Of a DNA stretch of 64,000 bases, positions 9,061 to 19,772 are shown in pieces. Made by a program: the position numbers and the translations under genes. A model generated the notes under the pieces. The model saw nothing but the letters and a program-made list of their open reading frames with translations, made no database searches and was not told where the DNA came from. Position 1 is the first letter of the stretch, and every line of letters begins with the position of its first letter. Location: positions 1 through 64,000 of the forward strand of contig BDSL01000156.1 of NCBI GenBank assembly GCA_003116995.1, read 5' to 3'. This DNA is from Yamagishiella unicocca (lineage: Eukaryota; Chlorophyta; Chlorophyceae; Chlamydomonadales; Volvocaceae).

Positions 9061-11972
9061 ATGCTTGCAGCGCTCTTCACTGCGCCAACAACAACAAGGT
9101 TGTTCGCGCAGCGCTTCCTGGCCAGCCGCGCACTTGCGCCCTTACGAACGACATCACGCTTCATGGCAGCGGCGGCACTGCCTCCACCTCCAGCCACCAT
9201 GCAAGCGATACAGGTTGCGGAAGTGGGCGGCCCCGAGAAGATGGTGCTCGTGGATGGCCTGCCGGTGCCGGTGCCGGGCGATGGTATGGTGCTGATCCGC
9301 AACCAGGTCGCCGGAGTCAACTTCATCGACACCTACCACAGGTGCCTGGTGTGCTGGGCGATTTGCTGCGCCCTGCTGTGCCGCTGCGGTTGGCTGATGT
9401 CACGGGAACCTCAACCTCTCAAGTCTCACGCGGCCTGCGCACCACTCATCCGTAGGTGCCATAGTGGCAACAAAAACGCGGTGTGTCCTCCTCCTGTCAG
9501 CCTCTGCCGCTGTGGCCAGCCCCCCCACCTCCTCACCAACCCCATCACCGCCGCCAGCCCCTCGTCCCTCCTTTCTACTCTCCCAGTCTCCCTCCCCTCC
9601 CTCCTCCCCCTTCCCCCCAGGAGTGGGCTCTACCCGCTGCCCGCCTCCCCCTTCACCCCCGGAGTGGAGGGCGCGGGTGAGGTGGCGGCAGTGGGTCCCG
9701 GAGTGGACAGCTGGCGGCCAGGCGACAGGGTGGCGTACATCACCAGGCCGCCGGCCGGGTCGTACGCGCAGTACACTGTCGTACCTGATTCCAAACTGGC
9801 TCGGATCCCGGTGGGCATGAGCACTGAGGTGGCAGCCGCATCCATGATCCAGGTGTGCAGGGGGGGGTGCGAGGGGCAGGGGCGCCAGGGGGGGTTTCGA
9901 GGGAGACCCGTGGATGCCAGGGGGGGGGCGGTAGCGGGGAGGGTGGGGGTGGTGGTGAAAGCCCCGTGATCTGGGCGTGTCTGAGAGCAGCTTACTCGCG
10001 GCATCGGGCCCCTCTGGGGTCGGCAGCTCCCGCGTGTCGACGGGCCCCTGACACCCCCCCTGGACCTCTCCTTGCAAACCTCCTGGAACTATCCTTGCAC
10101 CCTCCCTGGACCTCCCCCCCCTCCAGGGGATGACGGCCATGTCGCTGGTGAGTTTGGCGTACCCGGTGCAGCCAGGCGACACGGTGCTGGTGACGGCGGC
10201 GGCGGGGGGGACGGGGCGGCTGGTGGCGCAGCTGGCGGCGGCGGCGGGTAAGAGAGTGTTGGTCAGATAGGCGGGTGGGAGAGGTCGCAGAAGGTCGCAG
10301 GCACGCACATGATATCTGTGGTGGGGGTGGGGGGGTTGGTGGGGTAGGTGGGGGTTGCATATGGGGTCATCGCGCGGCAGCGTACCCGGGGCATGAGCTT
10401 ATAACCCTAGCCCCCCACCTGCTCCCCCACCTGCTCCACGGCCGCCCCCCGCACGCAACCCGGGTCCAGGTGCCCGTGTCATCGGTACGGCGTCTACACC
10501 CGAGAAGGCCACGGTGGCTCGGCAGGCGGGGTGCGCTGAGGTGGTGTTGTACGACAGCCAGGTGAGGCCCCACCCGGCTCTGAGGGACCCGGACGAAGCG
10601 GCGCTTCGCAAACCAGATATCGTAACCCCCCTGGTGTTGCGGTGTTGAGGAGTGTGTGGCGGAGGAGTGGACAGCTGCCGGCCGGGCGTGGCTCAGTAAA
10701 CCACTCCTATGAAATCAACTTGGAACTGAAGCGCCGCTGCAAAGGGCCCTCCTCACCACTCGGCACAACACCGGCCAGGGAGAGGTACGGCACTGACCAC
10801 TTCCCGCTGCCTCTGTACGGCAGGATCTGGTTTCGGAGGTGATGCGGCTCACTGAGGGCCGCGGCGTGGCTGCTGTGTTTGACGGCGTGGGTCGAGCCAC
10901 CTTCGACGCGGGGCTGTCTTGCCTCCGGAAGCTAGGCTCCATGATATCGTTCGGAAACGCATCCGGCAAGGTGGGGGCGCTGCTGGCTGCTATCGGGTGC
11001 TGTTGGGTGCTGTTGGTGATGGTGAGCGGGGGGGGTAGGTCCGAGGGGGGCCCTGCGTCTGATCGCGAGCTCCCAGTAGGAGCCCACAGGAGCCCAGCCA
11101 CATGGCAATATGGTCAGCCCCCGACCCGACCCGACCGCACCCGGCCCCGACCCGCACCCGCACTGCAGGTCCCCGATGTGGACATCTCGCGGCTCTCCAG
11201 GAGCAACGTGCGGCTGATGCGGCCGGCGCTGTGGGACTTCGTGGCAACCCGGGTGCGGCGGGCGGGGGGGTAGGGTTGGGGGTGGGCGGGGCGGGGCTGG
11301 CAACTGTCGGCCGCTGGGTATGTTCCTGCGGCAGTTGTGCCGGCTGGGATAGCGGGTGTGACGCTGCTCCACAACAGAGACGAATGGGGGCGAGGGATGG
11401 TGCGCGCCTGCCGGGGCCCGAGTCCCGTCCCGTTCGTCACTCAGCCACTGGGCGCCTTAAGTCTCCTCCCTCCCTCCACCCTGTCTGCCGGCTGAGTAGG
11501 GCCCTCTCAATCCACCCTCCCTCCCCCCAGTCGAGTTACCGGTCCTTTTATGTATCCCTCCCCCCTTCCCTCCTTCCCTCCGCTGCTGCCCCCCCCCCCC
11601 TCCCGGGCAGGAGGAGTTCGAGTCCCTGTCCTCGCGGACGCTGGCGGCCGTTGCGGAGGGCAGGCTGCAGGTACGGCAGATGCACACCGCCGCGCCCCGG
11701 CATACCCTGGAGCGAACGACCCGCGGGTCGGACACCGCATCACGTGTCATGGAGTGACGCCAACGCAGCGACTGCCCCAACACGTCGCACCGCTCCTGGT
11801 TGACATCGCTGCTGGCGGCGGCCGCCGACCCCCTCATCCGCCGGACGGCTGCCCTCAGGTGCTGGTGACTGGGCGCTATCCGCTGGTGGAGGCGGCCCAG
11901 GCGCATGGGGACCTGGAGGCGCGGAAGACGGTCGGCAAGCTGATGCTGCTGGTGCCGGCACCGTCGCAGTAG
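9061..11972 (+). CDS. NADPH:quinone oxidoreductase (zeta-crystallin-like)
   Basis: Eight exons: 9061-9341, 9621-9852, 10127-10247, 10470-10561, 10824-10970, 11169-11252, 11611-11670 and 11859-11972, giving 376 residues. The medium-chain dehydrogenase/reductase fold is clear. It has an N-terminal GroES-like domain (GVNFIDTYHRSGLYPLP, then GVEGAGEV and PGDRVAY). A Rossmann domain follows with the AAAGGTG nucleotide loop, VIGTASTPEK and VFDGVG. Family members reduce quinones by one electron from NADPH; no zinc ligands are present, as expected. About 45 residues rich in Ala, Arg, Ser and Thr precede the conserved start, which fits a mitochondrial or chloroplast transit peptide. Internal ATGs at 9163 and 9199 could give a cytosolic form. 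The spacing between the GroES part and the AAAGGTG loop is normal, so no exon seems missing. Confidence 0.93.
9895..9920 (+). repeat. Family B repeat in quinone reductase intron 2
   Basis: TTTCGAGGGAGACCCGTGGA followed by TGCCAG, in the sense direction of the gene. Confidence 0.65.
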
Positions 11973-12227
11973 GCGGTGTGGCAGGCAGGCTGCTGGGTGA
12001 CCTGGGGCCGCCAGCCCGCAGTGTAGGGCGCTGCTGGCAGGCTAGCGGCGTGGGCTGGCAGGCAGCGGTGACCTGGACAGCAGGAGAAGACCCTCGTGGC
12101 ACCGGGTACTTAGGCGCCTTCGGCGCTTGCCGTGTTCAGGCTGTTCAGCTGGCATCGAGCTGTTCAGCTGGCCGGGGGTGAGATGACGACCTCCGCCCAG
12201 ATGGACATGACACACGACATACGACAC

Positions 12228-12280
12228 GACATTTGACACGGCATTTGACACGGCATTTGACACGGCATTTGACACGGATT
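12228..12280. repeat. 12-base tandem repeat, unit GCATTTGACACG
   Basis: A little over four copies of the 12-base unit lie head to tail in the 3' flank of the quinone reductase gene, with degenerate relatives (ACATACGACACG) just upstream. Confidence 0.85.
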
Positions 12281-12525
12281 ATGACATAACGCGACATGAG
12301 AAGATGAGATGCATTCGGACGACGAGGCCCCTGGCATGAGCATCGGTTGCTGCACGTACCACAGCATGTGCATCCGGTGGGTGGGGCTTCCTTCCCTGAC
12401 CCACCGCGTGAGGCGATCGGGGCCTACTTGGGCCAAAGGCAGGGGCCGGTACGACGGGGGAGACTATGTTGGCGTCCGCGTGGGTTGCAGAAAGCGTTGA
12501 TCCACGTGACAGGCCGCCGCAATGT

Positions 12526-12612
12526 TGACCTAGGTGTTGACATTGTACGGAGCAGTTTCCATTGACCCAGGTGTTGACAGTGTACGGACTACGGAGCAGT
12601 TTCCTTGGAAGA
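12526..12612. repeat. Imperfect tandem duplication
   Basis: A segment reading TTGACCTAGGTGTTGACA...GTACGGAGCAGTTTCC occurs twice in a row. The second copy has an extra GTACGGACTAC insertion. There is no coding potential. Confidence 0.7.
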
Positions 12613-14567
12613 CAGCATGTCGCCAGCACTGTTGAAAGGTGTCCAGCTGCGTTGCAGCTGATGGACGTATGAGCACCGTTGGGTCAGGCTGGGTCATATG
12701 GGGCCGTTGGTTCAGGTTGGTTGTGCAGCGGTTGTGCATTTTAAGCAAGGCGAAAGCGCCCCCGCAAGTTGCTTCTGATCGTGGTTTCAGTCACAGTTTG
12801 TAATTAAACAACTTCGGAATTTGCAATTCATGGCTGTAGCTAAGGGCTTTGTGAAGGCGTCTGCAGCCCTCGAACTACTTGGATTCGATACACGCTAGCG
12901 TACCGCGTCGTAAGGATGAGTCAAATAGGCAACATTTATCCATGAAAGGGAACTTAACTGTGCAAAGCATCGCATAATTCCGGTATCGTTACGTCGGTAG
13001 TCGCCCGCCATTTGGCCCGCCCTACCTGTTGCACCAGATGTCCGTCGTGATCCCCAAAACCCTGCACATGCGTTTAAATAATGGAGTCAGACCGATCCTA
13101 CCTCAAGTCCTCGCACCTGCTTGCCTTATAGTACACTAACCGTTCATAACTGTAAGATCATCGCAGCGGCCAGCATCCATGGTAGATTTCGATTTACTTT
13201 TACCAGTATGCCTCAAGTTAGTAGTCGACAATTCCGGGCGTAGGTATTCTAGAGATTTGTTTCTTCGTCAGTAGACTCGCACAATAGACCGAGACCCGTG
13301 CGGCCCGCCCTGTGCGTACGGGTTCTACAAATAATCTATTCAGCTTTAGGAAGTTGCGTTTGACAACATGTAGCTTCTGTGTTTGCGGGCATGGACGTGT
13401 TGCCCGTAATGGATGGGGGTCGCTCTATCAGAGTTATTCGCCTGTTCATAGTCAAATATTATCTCATAAATTAATATGTTTCTTCCCGTGAATGGTGACG
13501 AGGAACCTAGCAAATCGGATTTAGCTGGGCACGCGACCGTTGACTGAACCGCTGCGGAACGCGCCATAACGTTGCGGTAAACATATAGGAAACTGCAGTA
13601 GCCCAACAGAGTGAAAGTACTAATCGCCTGCGATGGCTTTCATCCGATTATCGGGTCAAGGGACCACACAGCAAACGGTTATACCTACCATAGCAGCGTA
13701 CCCCGCATACATTCTGGTCTTGGAAGCTTTTATCGATTCCCTCGGTTCAGCGAAATGAGCGAAAATTATACCTAGAAATCATGCCGTCGAGTGATCGCGA
13801 ATTGGAAGCGGCTACTGCGCAGGACGGCGCAGCTGACAATGGCTTCCTGCATGGCTTCGCATTTCCGTCGCGCTGCATGAGGATGCTTGCATTACAAACG
13901 TTGGCAGCTCGTTGGGAGTCAACGCCCGATAATGTTTTGTGGGCGAAAGAATGCGAGCGGTCCGGATCCTACGACGACAAGGCATGAAGCCTCCAACAAT
14001 GTTGAGCACATGAATCCTCAGAATGACCCAGTCTTCGACATAAGTTGGCGATACCACTTAACGCGGAATGCAACCATGCATCCCGTCTTGCGATCGGCTG
14101 TCTATGCTTCGATGCACAATATTGTCCTACAGTATCACATCGCTGCACAATCTGTAAGTCAGCTGCGCGATGGATGCTGGCCAGCCCTGGTCCTGAGCCC
14201 ACCGCCTCTCTGGCGGAAGCTACGACGAACCGCCCGGTGTACGGCAAACTGAGTAAGGACTGAAAAATAAGACTATAAATCAATGCCGTAAAAGGATGCA
14301 TTTGAGGCATTTTTGTCGACTCGATGGTGCCTAAAGTTCTGCAAGTCGGCTTCCCTAGCCAATAACGGTGGCCTTGCCTTTAAGGTAAGTTGCACCGCTG
14401 AAACGCCCTAAGGTCGCACCTAAGACCGGAGTGCAGATTTAAACATTTGCGAGTTTCACCTCAAGCGCAGCGGCTTACTTGGGAAGTGCTCGCTGCAGGT
14501 GGTTGCTCGGTCCTGCCAATTCACCGCAACTTCTTATTACGTCGGCAGCAGTAGCAATTGATTGGAA

Positions 14568-16358
14568 ATGAAGCAACTGGCGCTTCTTGTGATCCTGCTA
14601 GCGCAGGCTGGAGGTAAGCCCATGCGCCGCGACACCCGACCGCGAGGCTCAGGCAAGCGCGACAGCCTGCCAGCTTTCCGGACACGACTCCATACAATTT
14701 ACTAATTAGGCCTCCATTAGCGTAATTCAATAACTATATTCGGTCAAGACAGCGGCGACGCCATATTCGTACAATGACCTTCGCCGTCTTAACGCGATGC
14801 CGGCCCCCCTGCCCCCGACCTCCGCCTTCACCCCCACCACCGAAACAGCTGGCCTCGCGCAACCGACCAGCCCGGCTCCGGTGGAGGGCCCCCCTCCTTG
14901 GGATGCGGGGCCTCCGGGCGGTGGGCCTCCGGGCGGTGGGCCCCCCATGATGGAACCAGACACAATTTACAGTTATCCTCCGCCCAGCCCACCGCCACCT
15001 GTCGTAGCACCGACCACCTCGCCGCCGCTGCCCCGGGCGTCACCGCCGCCTCCGAGCCCGCCACCGCCGCCGCCCAGCCCGAAGGAGCGGAGCCCTCCCC
15101 ATCGGGACGCTCCCTCGCGCAGCCCTCCACCCAAACCGTCTCCGAAGCAGCAGTCCGAGGTGTTTCCGGAAGGGTCGAGCCCACCGCCACCCAGCCCGCC
15201 GCCGCCCAGCCCGCTGCCACCCAGCCCGCCGCCACCCAGCCCGCTGCCACCCAGCCCACCGCCACCCAGCCCGCCGCCACCCAGCCCGCCGCCACCCAGC
15301 CCGCCGCCGCTCAGATCGCCGCCACCCAGCAGGAGGCCACCCAGCCCCCGGCCACCCAGCAGGCGGCCACCTAGCCCGCCGCCACCCAGCCCACCGCCAC
15401 CTAGCCCGCCGCCGCCGAACCCACCTCCGCCGAACCCCCCGCCACCCAACCCCCCCCACCCAACCCCCCGCCACCCAACCCCCCGCCACCCAAGCCCCGG
15501 CCTCCAAGCCCGCGGCCACCCAAGGCGTCACCACCCAGCCCGAAGCCCCCAAAGCCTCTCCCACCCTCCCCACCGCGGTCAGCTTCTTCACCTCCGCCCT
15601 CCCCGCCACACCTGCCGCCGCCACCTCCACCGCCGCCGCCACCTCCTCCACCACCACCACCACCTCCTCCACCTCCACCGCCGCCGCCACCTCCTCCACC
15701 GCCCCCGCCGCCGCCGCCGCCTCCACCGCCCCCGCCGCCACCACCTCCCCCCCCGCCACCCCCACCGCCGCCCCCGTTTCCGTCGTTGACCTCATCTCCG
15801 GAACCTTCCCCTCCGCCTCCTCCGTTGAAGTCGCCCCCCTCACCGCCGCCACGGAAATCGCCGCCTTCGCCTCCATCACCGCGGAAGTCGCCCCCTTCGC
15901 CGCCGCCACGGCCGCCTCCTCCGCCTCCGCCGCCCCTGCCGCCGCCTCCTTCGCCGCCGCCAGTGAAGTCGCCCCCTTCGCCGCCGCCACGGAAGTCACC
16001 CCCCGCACCGCCACCACGGCCACGAAGTCCGCCACCGCCTAAACCACCACCACCGCACCCACCACCGCCCAGCCCGCCGCCACCCAGCCCCGTGCCGCCC
16101 AGCCCGCCGCCACCAAACCCTCCGCCGCCCAGCCCACCACCACCCAACCCACCACCACCCAACCCCCGCCCGCCCCGCCCACGACCTCCCAGGCCGCCGC
16201 CGCCGCCGGTAGGTTTGACGCGAGGCGGGGCAGCGCTAGATAAGGGATATGTTAGCTGCTGGCGGGGTCGAGCTAGCGCATCTCTTGCTTACACAATGCA
16301 CCGAAACACGCAAAGCATCTGCAAATGCGGTTTACCCCTGGGTAAAGTATGCCTGTAG
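14568..16358 (+). CDS. Secreted proline/serine-rich (HRGP-type) cell-wall protein
   Basis: Exon 1 (14568-14613) encodes a clean signal peptide, MKQLALLVILLAQAG, and stops at a GTAAGC donor. Exon 2 starts at 14753 in matching phase and carries about 530 residues. After a short non-repetitive stretch (ATPYSYNDLRRLNAMPAP) the protein is dominated by SPPPP, SPLPP, NPPPP and RPPSP motifs, a pure poly-Pro block (15615-15780), and KSPPSPPPR repeats. These are prime targets for prolyl hydroxylation and arabinosylation, as in the hydroxyproline-rich glycoproteins of volvocine cell walls and extracellular matrix (extensin or pherophorin-rod type). No folded pherophorin domain is visible. The last 45 residues are non-repetitive with three Cys. 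One base is missing near 15451-15457, where the frame shifts (see findings). A GTAGGT at 16209 could be a donor to an unseen exon. Confidence 0.78.
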
Positions 16359-16363
16359 ACGTG

Positions 16364-16368
16364 TGTAA
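16364..16368 (+). terminator. TGTAA polyadenylation signal, wall-protein gene
   Basis: A TGTAA lies six bases after the stop at 16356-16358. That is very close, so either the 3' UTR is unusually short or the true stop lies elsewhere. Confidence 0.4.
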
Positions 16369-16461
16369 GGCAACTGGCCTGCCTTATAAGCATATATTTT
16401 TCGCTGTCGTATGCGTGCGTGGCTTTGCGCTGGGGCTGTTGTGCCTGATGGGATTGCGGCT

Positions 16462-16616
16462 GCCCCTCACCCTCACCCTGCCCCTCACCCTCACCCTCAC
16501 CCTGCCCCTCACCCTCAGCTTCACCCTGCCCCTCACCCTGCCCCTCACCCTGCCCCTCACCCTCAGCTTCACCATGCCCCTCACCCTGCCCCTCACCCTC
16601 ACCCTGCCCCTCACCC
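16462..16616. repeat. CCCTCACCCTG-type tandem repeat
   Basis: Alternating CCCTCACCCT and GCCCCTCACC hexamer-based units fill about 150 bases. All frames stay open, giving LTLPLTL- or PHPAPHP-like peptides, so it mimics a coding region. Confidence 0.85.
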
Positions 16617-16999
16617 CCTTGCAACCCATCCACCCGCCGCCCCTTCAACGCAGCGGGTCCGTCGTCAGCTCCGATGATGAGCCGACACGACCAACAGCGG
16701 GGACAGGGACAGGCGCCAGGGAGGGGCAACCTCGCCCGCGCCGGCCTGCTTGCAAGCTAGTTGTCTGTCAGCCTCCTGAGCTCGTACGGTCGTACGTACG
16801 GCGGGGTGGTCGGTCGCTGGATTATGGGCTGCCGCTGTGGCCGCTGTGGCCGATGGAGCGAGTCGCGGCTGTGGCTCGTGTTTTGCTGCCGCCACCCCGC
16901 CCCTGCCACCAGCTGGCCGCTGGGAGCTGCGAGTGCTTTCCATTGCGAGGCACTGCGCAACTCTGCTGCCTATCTGCGAGCGACTACTTGGGAGTTCCC

Positions 17000-17105
17000 A
17001 GGGACAAGCAGGGGGACAAGCAGGGGGACAAGCAGGGGAACAAGCAGGGTAGCAAGCAGGGGAACAAGGAAGGGAATAAGCAAGGGAGCAAGCAAGGGAA
17101 CGAAG
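17000..17105. repeat. Degenerate AAGCAGGGGGAC tandem repeat
   Basis: Roughly nine 12-base units, starting as GGGACAAGCAGG and decaying into GGGAACAAG or GGGAGCAAG variants. Confidence 0.75.
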
Positions 17106-19624
17106 TAAGGGATGCCGATAATGGTAGCCTATGATTGCTGCCGGGATCGGGGGCTCCGGGCTGGGCCGCCATTGGAGGCGCTGGGCCGGCAGCAGGCAGG
17201 TGGCATGTGCGGGGCAATGGAGGGAAGGAGGTGGGGAGGGAGGGAAGGCGGAGCAGCAGGTGCCCATGGACACACGTGCAGGATGCAAGATGGCGGTGAG
17301 ACGCAGCCCGTCTGTTTCGGGGGATTGTAGGGCGAAGGAGCCGCAGCTGAATCGGGTAGATCGCCAAATCAGTTGTTGGCACACCCCTGCGCGCTAGGGT
17401 GGAGGGGGAAGCTGGCCCGTGGGGCCCGAACTCAGTGCATGTCTGGCGTCTGGAAACGGGCCGCTACAGGCGCCGTAGCTATTATTGCTTCGAAAGGCTA
17501 CATTATTGTATGATTTGGAGGACTAGAAACCTCGGCTCGCCTCGCCGGTAGCATCTAAAATGTAGAATTTTGGACGTCTTCGCCTTTCGATACGGAAAGG
17601 ATAGCCTCGGATGTGCTCAGATGTGTGTATACCTGGGCACGAGGTTAACATGTGGAGGTGTGCGCGCCGACGTGGTGTGTCGTCACCGATCAGCGGAGGA
17701 GCACCCGAGTGCATGACGTACCAGGGTAGGCGTTGTGGGTGGCAACTGAGCGGCAACTGGACAGTCCCTGACGGCTCGCAGTTAGGCACATTGGCAAGAT
17801 TATTCGCCGCCGCCTAAACTGCATCCTAAATGTCTACCGGTGTCAGGAAGCATAACCCAAACGGGGACCCGCCGCAGGTCCGATCGCGTACTTTGTGAAA
17901 CGCAGACACCCGAAAATCTCCCGTTGACGTCTCCGCGGTTACACTTCGACCCTAGTCGCTGATCGTTCTCCGCGCATTCTGGCTTCGCTTCTGCCAGCTT
18001 TCACCATCATATATCATCAAGACGCTATTGCTCTATCAGGCGCCTCACCTCACCTGCTGTGGGGCCTGGTGGGAAGCCCGTGCAGGCACGGCTACCACCT
18101 GCTACCAGTTTGGTGGCTGGTATTTTGCATCAGCACACCTCCAAACAACATGGTCACTGGAGAGGAGTATCATTCAATGGCCACATATGTCGGTTAGGAG
18201 GGGTCAGGCGAAGGCCCAGGTAACTGAATTGAAAGTGCCAGTAGCGGTCTTGAAGTCACCCTCGTGTATTACGACCCTCGGGCGGGAAGAAGGTGCCTTG
18301 CCTTGCCTTTCATGATCGAGGGAGCATTCGTGACGAAAGGCGGTCGGCAGCACCCCCCCTGGAACCCAGGCGGCACGCTCACTTGCCGGGTCGCTCCACA
18401 CGGTTCCACCATCGACAGTTGTCGCAATACGCTTCTTTTGCGTTTCTTTTCTGTGTGGCCGCCGCTAAACATCCTTACTCTGCCGTCCGTTCCATAGATT
18501 GTGAACACCTTGCCTGCCATGCGTTCCCTTCCACGAAATCGTACCGGTACCCAGCGGGCTTCCACGTGCATCCGGCGGATGTACCGTGCGACGAATTATA
18601 TGGCTACAAACCGTATGTCATAACACACGAACTCTTTGTCGATCGTTGACGGCAATCCCTACAGCCGTTACCCGTGAGTTCCAGTAGAACGTAACGGTTT
18701 TCCGATTTTACGAGGAAAAGTGGAAAACCATGGTTTTCTGCAATATACGACGTACGAACGTCGCTTGGTTCTGGAGCGGGGTTGTTCTTGTTGGGACGCT
18801 GGAGCGTCGGTGTTTGTACTTTTCGGAGAAGCAACGTAGCGCTACAGGCCGTGCTGGCTTTGGACGTTTACGGCTAGTCGTGTTGCGGTTTGCTGCTGTC
18901 CAACGTCGGTGCGTCTTCACCCTCTCCCTACCTGCATTGTTTATTATCGCCCCGGTGGGACTCTAGCAGAGTGTGTGACTCCTGTTACTTGTATGGTTTT
19001 AGGGTCTTAGACAGCGTTTACGGAGGGTTGCAAGGAAAACCCGTGTACCAAGGAAAACCGTTTACGAAGGGGAGTTGTGAGCACAGGGATGAGGTTTGGC
19101 GCTGGGTAGGACGGGGGACGGTCCCAGCTCAGGCCGGGTTGTCCCCTGCAGGCCACTGGCCAGGTGGTGGTGGTGCCATCAGGGTTTTGGCGGCCGGGGC
19201 ACCGGGGTTTTAGGGTTTTAGGGTCTGCCATGCGGGCCAGGTCAGGGATACCTTGAAAGTATCACACAATTATAATCGTGTATGGATGTGGATACATACG
19301 TCGTCCCTTTTCCATTGCACCAAGTCCACAGCAGATCACATACCCTGCTCCCACGGCCGTAGCACCGGCCCTGCACACCAGCCTTGTCTGGCCCCCTCGC
19401 ACTTCCCCACCCCAATGCCCCCGACCCCCCGGCAAGCTCGCTCACTAGCGTACGACCTACTTACCCAACAAGGCCCAGCCCCGTCCATCCCCATCCATCC
19501 CCATTGACGACCTCCTCTCCACCCCGGCCCACCCTCATGCTCACATCTGCCTGACCCCTCACCTCTCCACCACCACAGCACCACCACCAAACAATAAGTA
19601 GCGGCAAAGCCACCAGACCAGCAG

Positions 19625-19684
19625 CTCTCTCTCGCGCGCGCGCTCTCCCTCTCTCTCTCTCTCTCTCTCTCGCTCTCTCGCGCA
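19625..19684. repeat. CT/CG dinucleotide microsatellite
   Basis: CTCTCTCTCGCGCGCG followed by a long CT run and CGCTCTCTCGCGC lies 90-150 bases beyond the stop of the U-box gene, probably within its 3' UTR. Confidence 0.9.
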
Positions 19685-19772
19685 CCCCGGCCGCATCCGG
19701 CACACAGCCACACCCGCCGCCTCAGCCCTCCTGCCCCGTCCTCCTGGGCCCCCCTGCCTCAACACGACGTCT

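Larger units (their letters stand above)
11973..14567. other. Long gene-poor region with short tandem repeats
   Basis: The left part is the probable 3' UTR of the quinone reductase gene; a possible TGTAA lies at 12799-12803, more than 800 bases after the stop. Two tandem repeats occur, at 12228-12280 and 12526-12612. From about 12750 to 14560 the composition is markedly less GC-rich. Small ORFs there (for example 13781-13987 and 14045-14263) have no domain, codon bias or splice support, and I saw no tRNA. Confidence 0.6.
16359..19772. other. Intergenic region between convergent genes
   Basis: The region separates the wall-protein gene (+) from the U-box gene (-). It contains the CCTCACCCTGCC satellite-like repeat (16462-16616), a purine-rich AAGCAGGGG-type repeat (17000-17105), a low-GC stretch (17420-19250), and a CT/CG microsatellite (19625-19684). 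ORFs reading through the repeats encode only simple periodic peptides. No gene could be supported. Confidence 0.6.

Noticed and set aside
13781..14310. Small ORFs in the low-GC stretch upstream of the wall-protein gene
   Set aside because: Short, without a family motif and without GC-rich codon use as in the real exons around.
15040..16162. Minus-strand Gly-rich ORFs opposite the proline-rich gene
   Set aside because: Reverse complements of CCx codons give GGx; no signal peptide or domain. The plus strand has a signal peptide with a phased intron.
16384..17134. Possible Leu/Thr-Pro or His-Pro repeat protein after the wall gene
   Set aside because: Every frame of the CCCTCA array is open, no signal peptide precedes it, and the flanking sequence has no splice structure.
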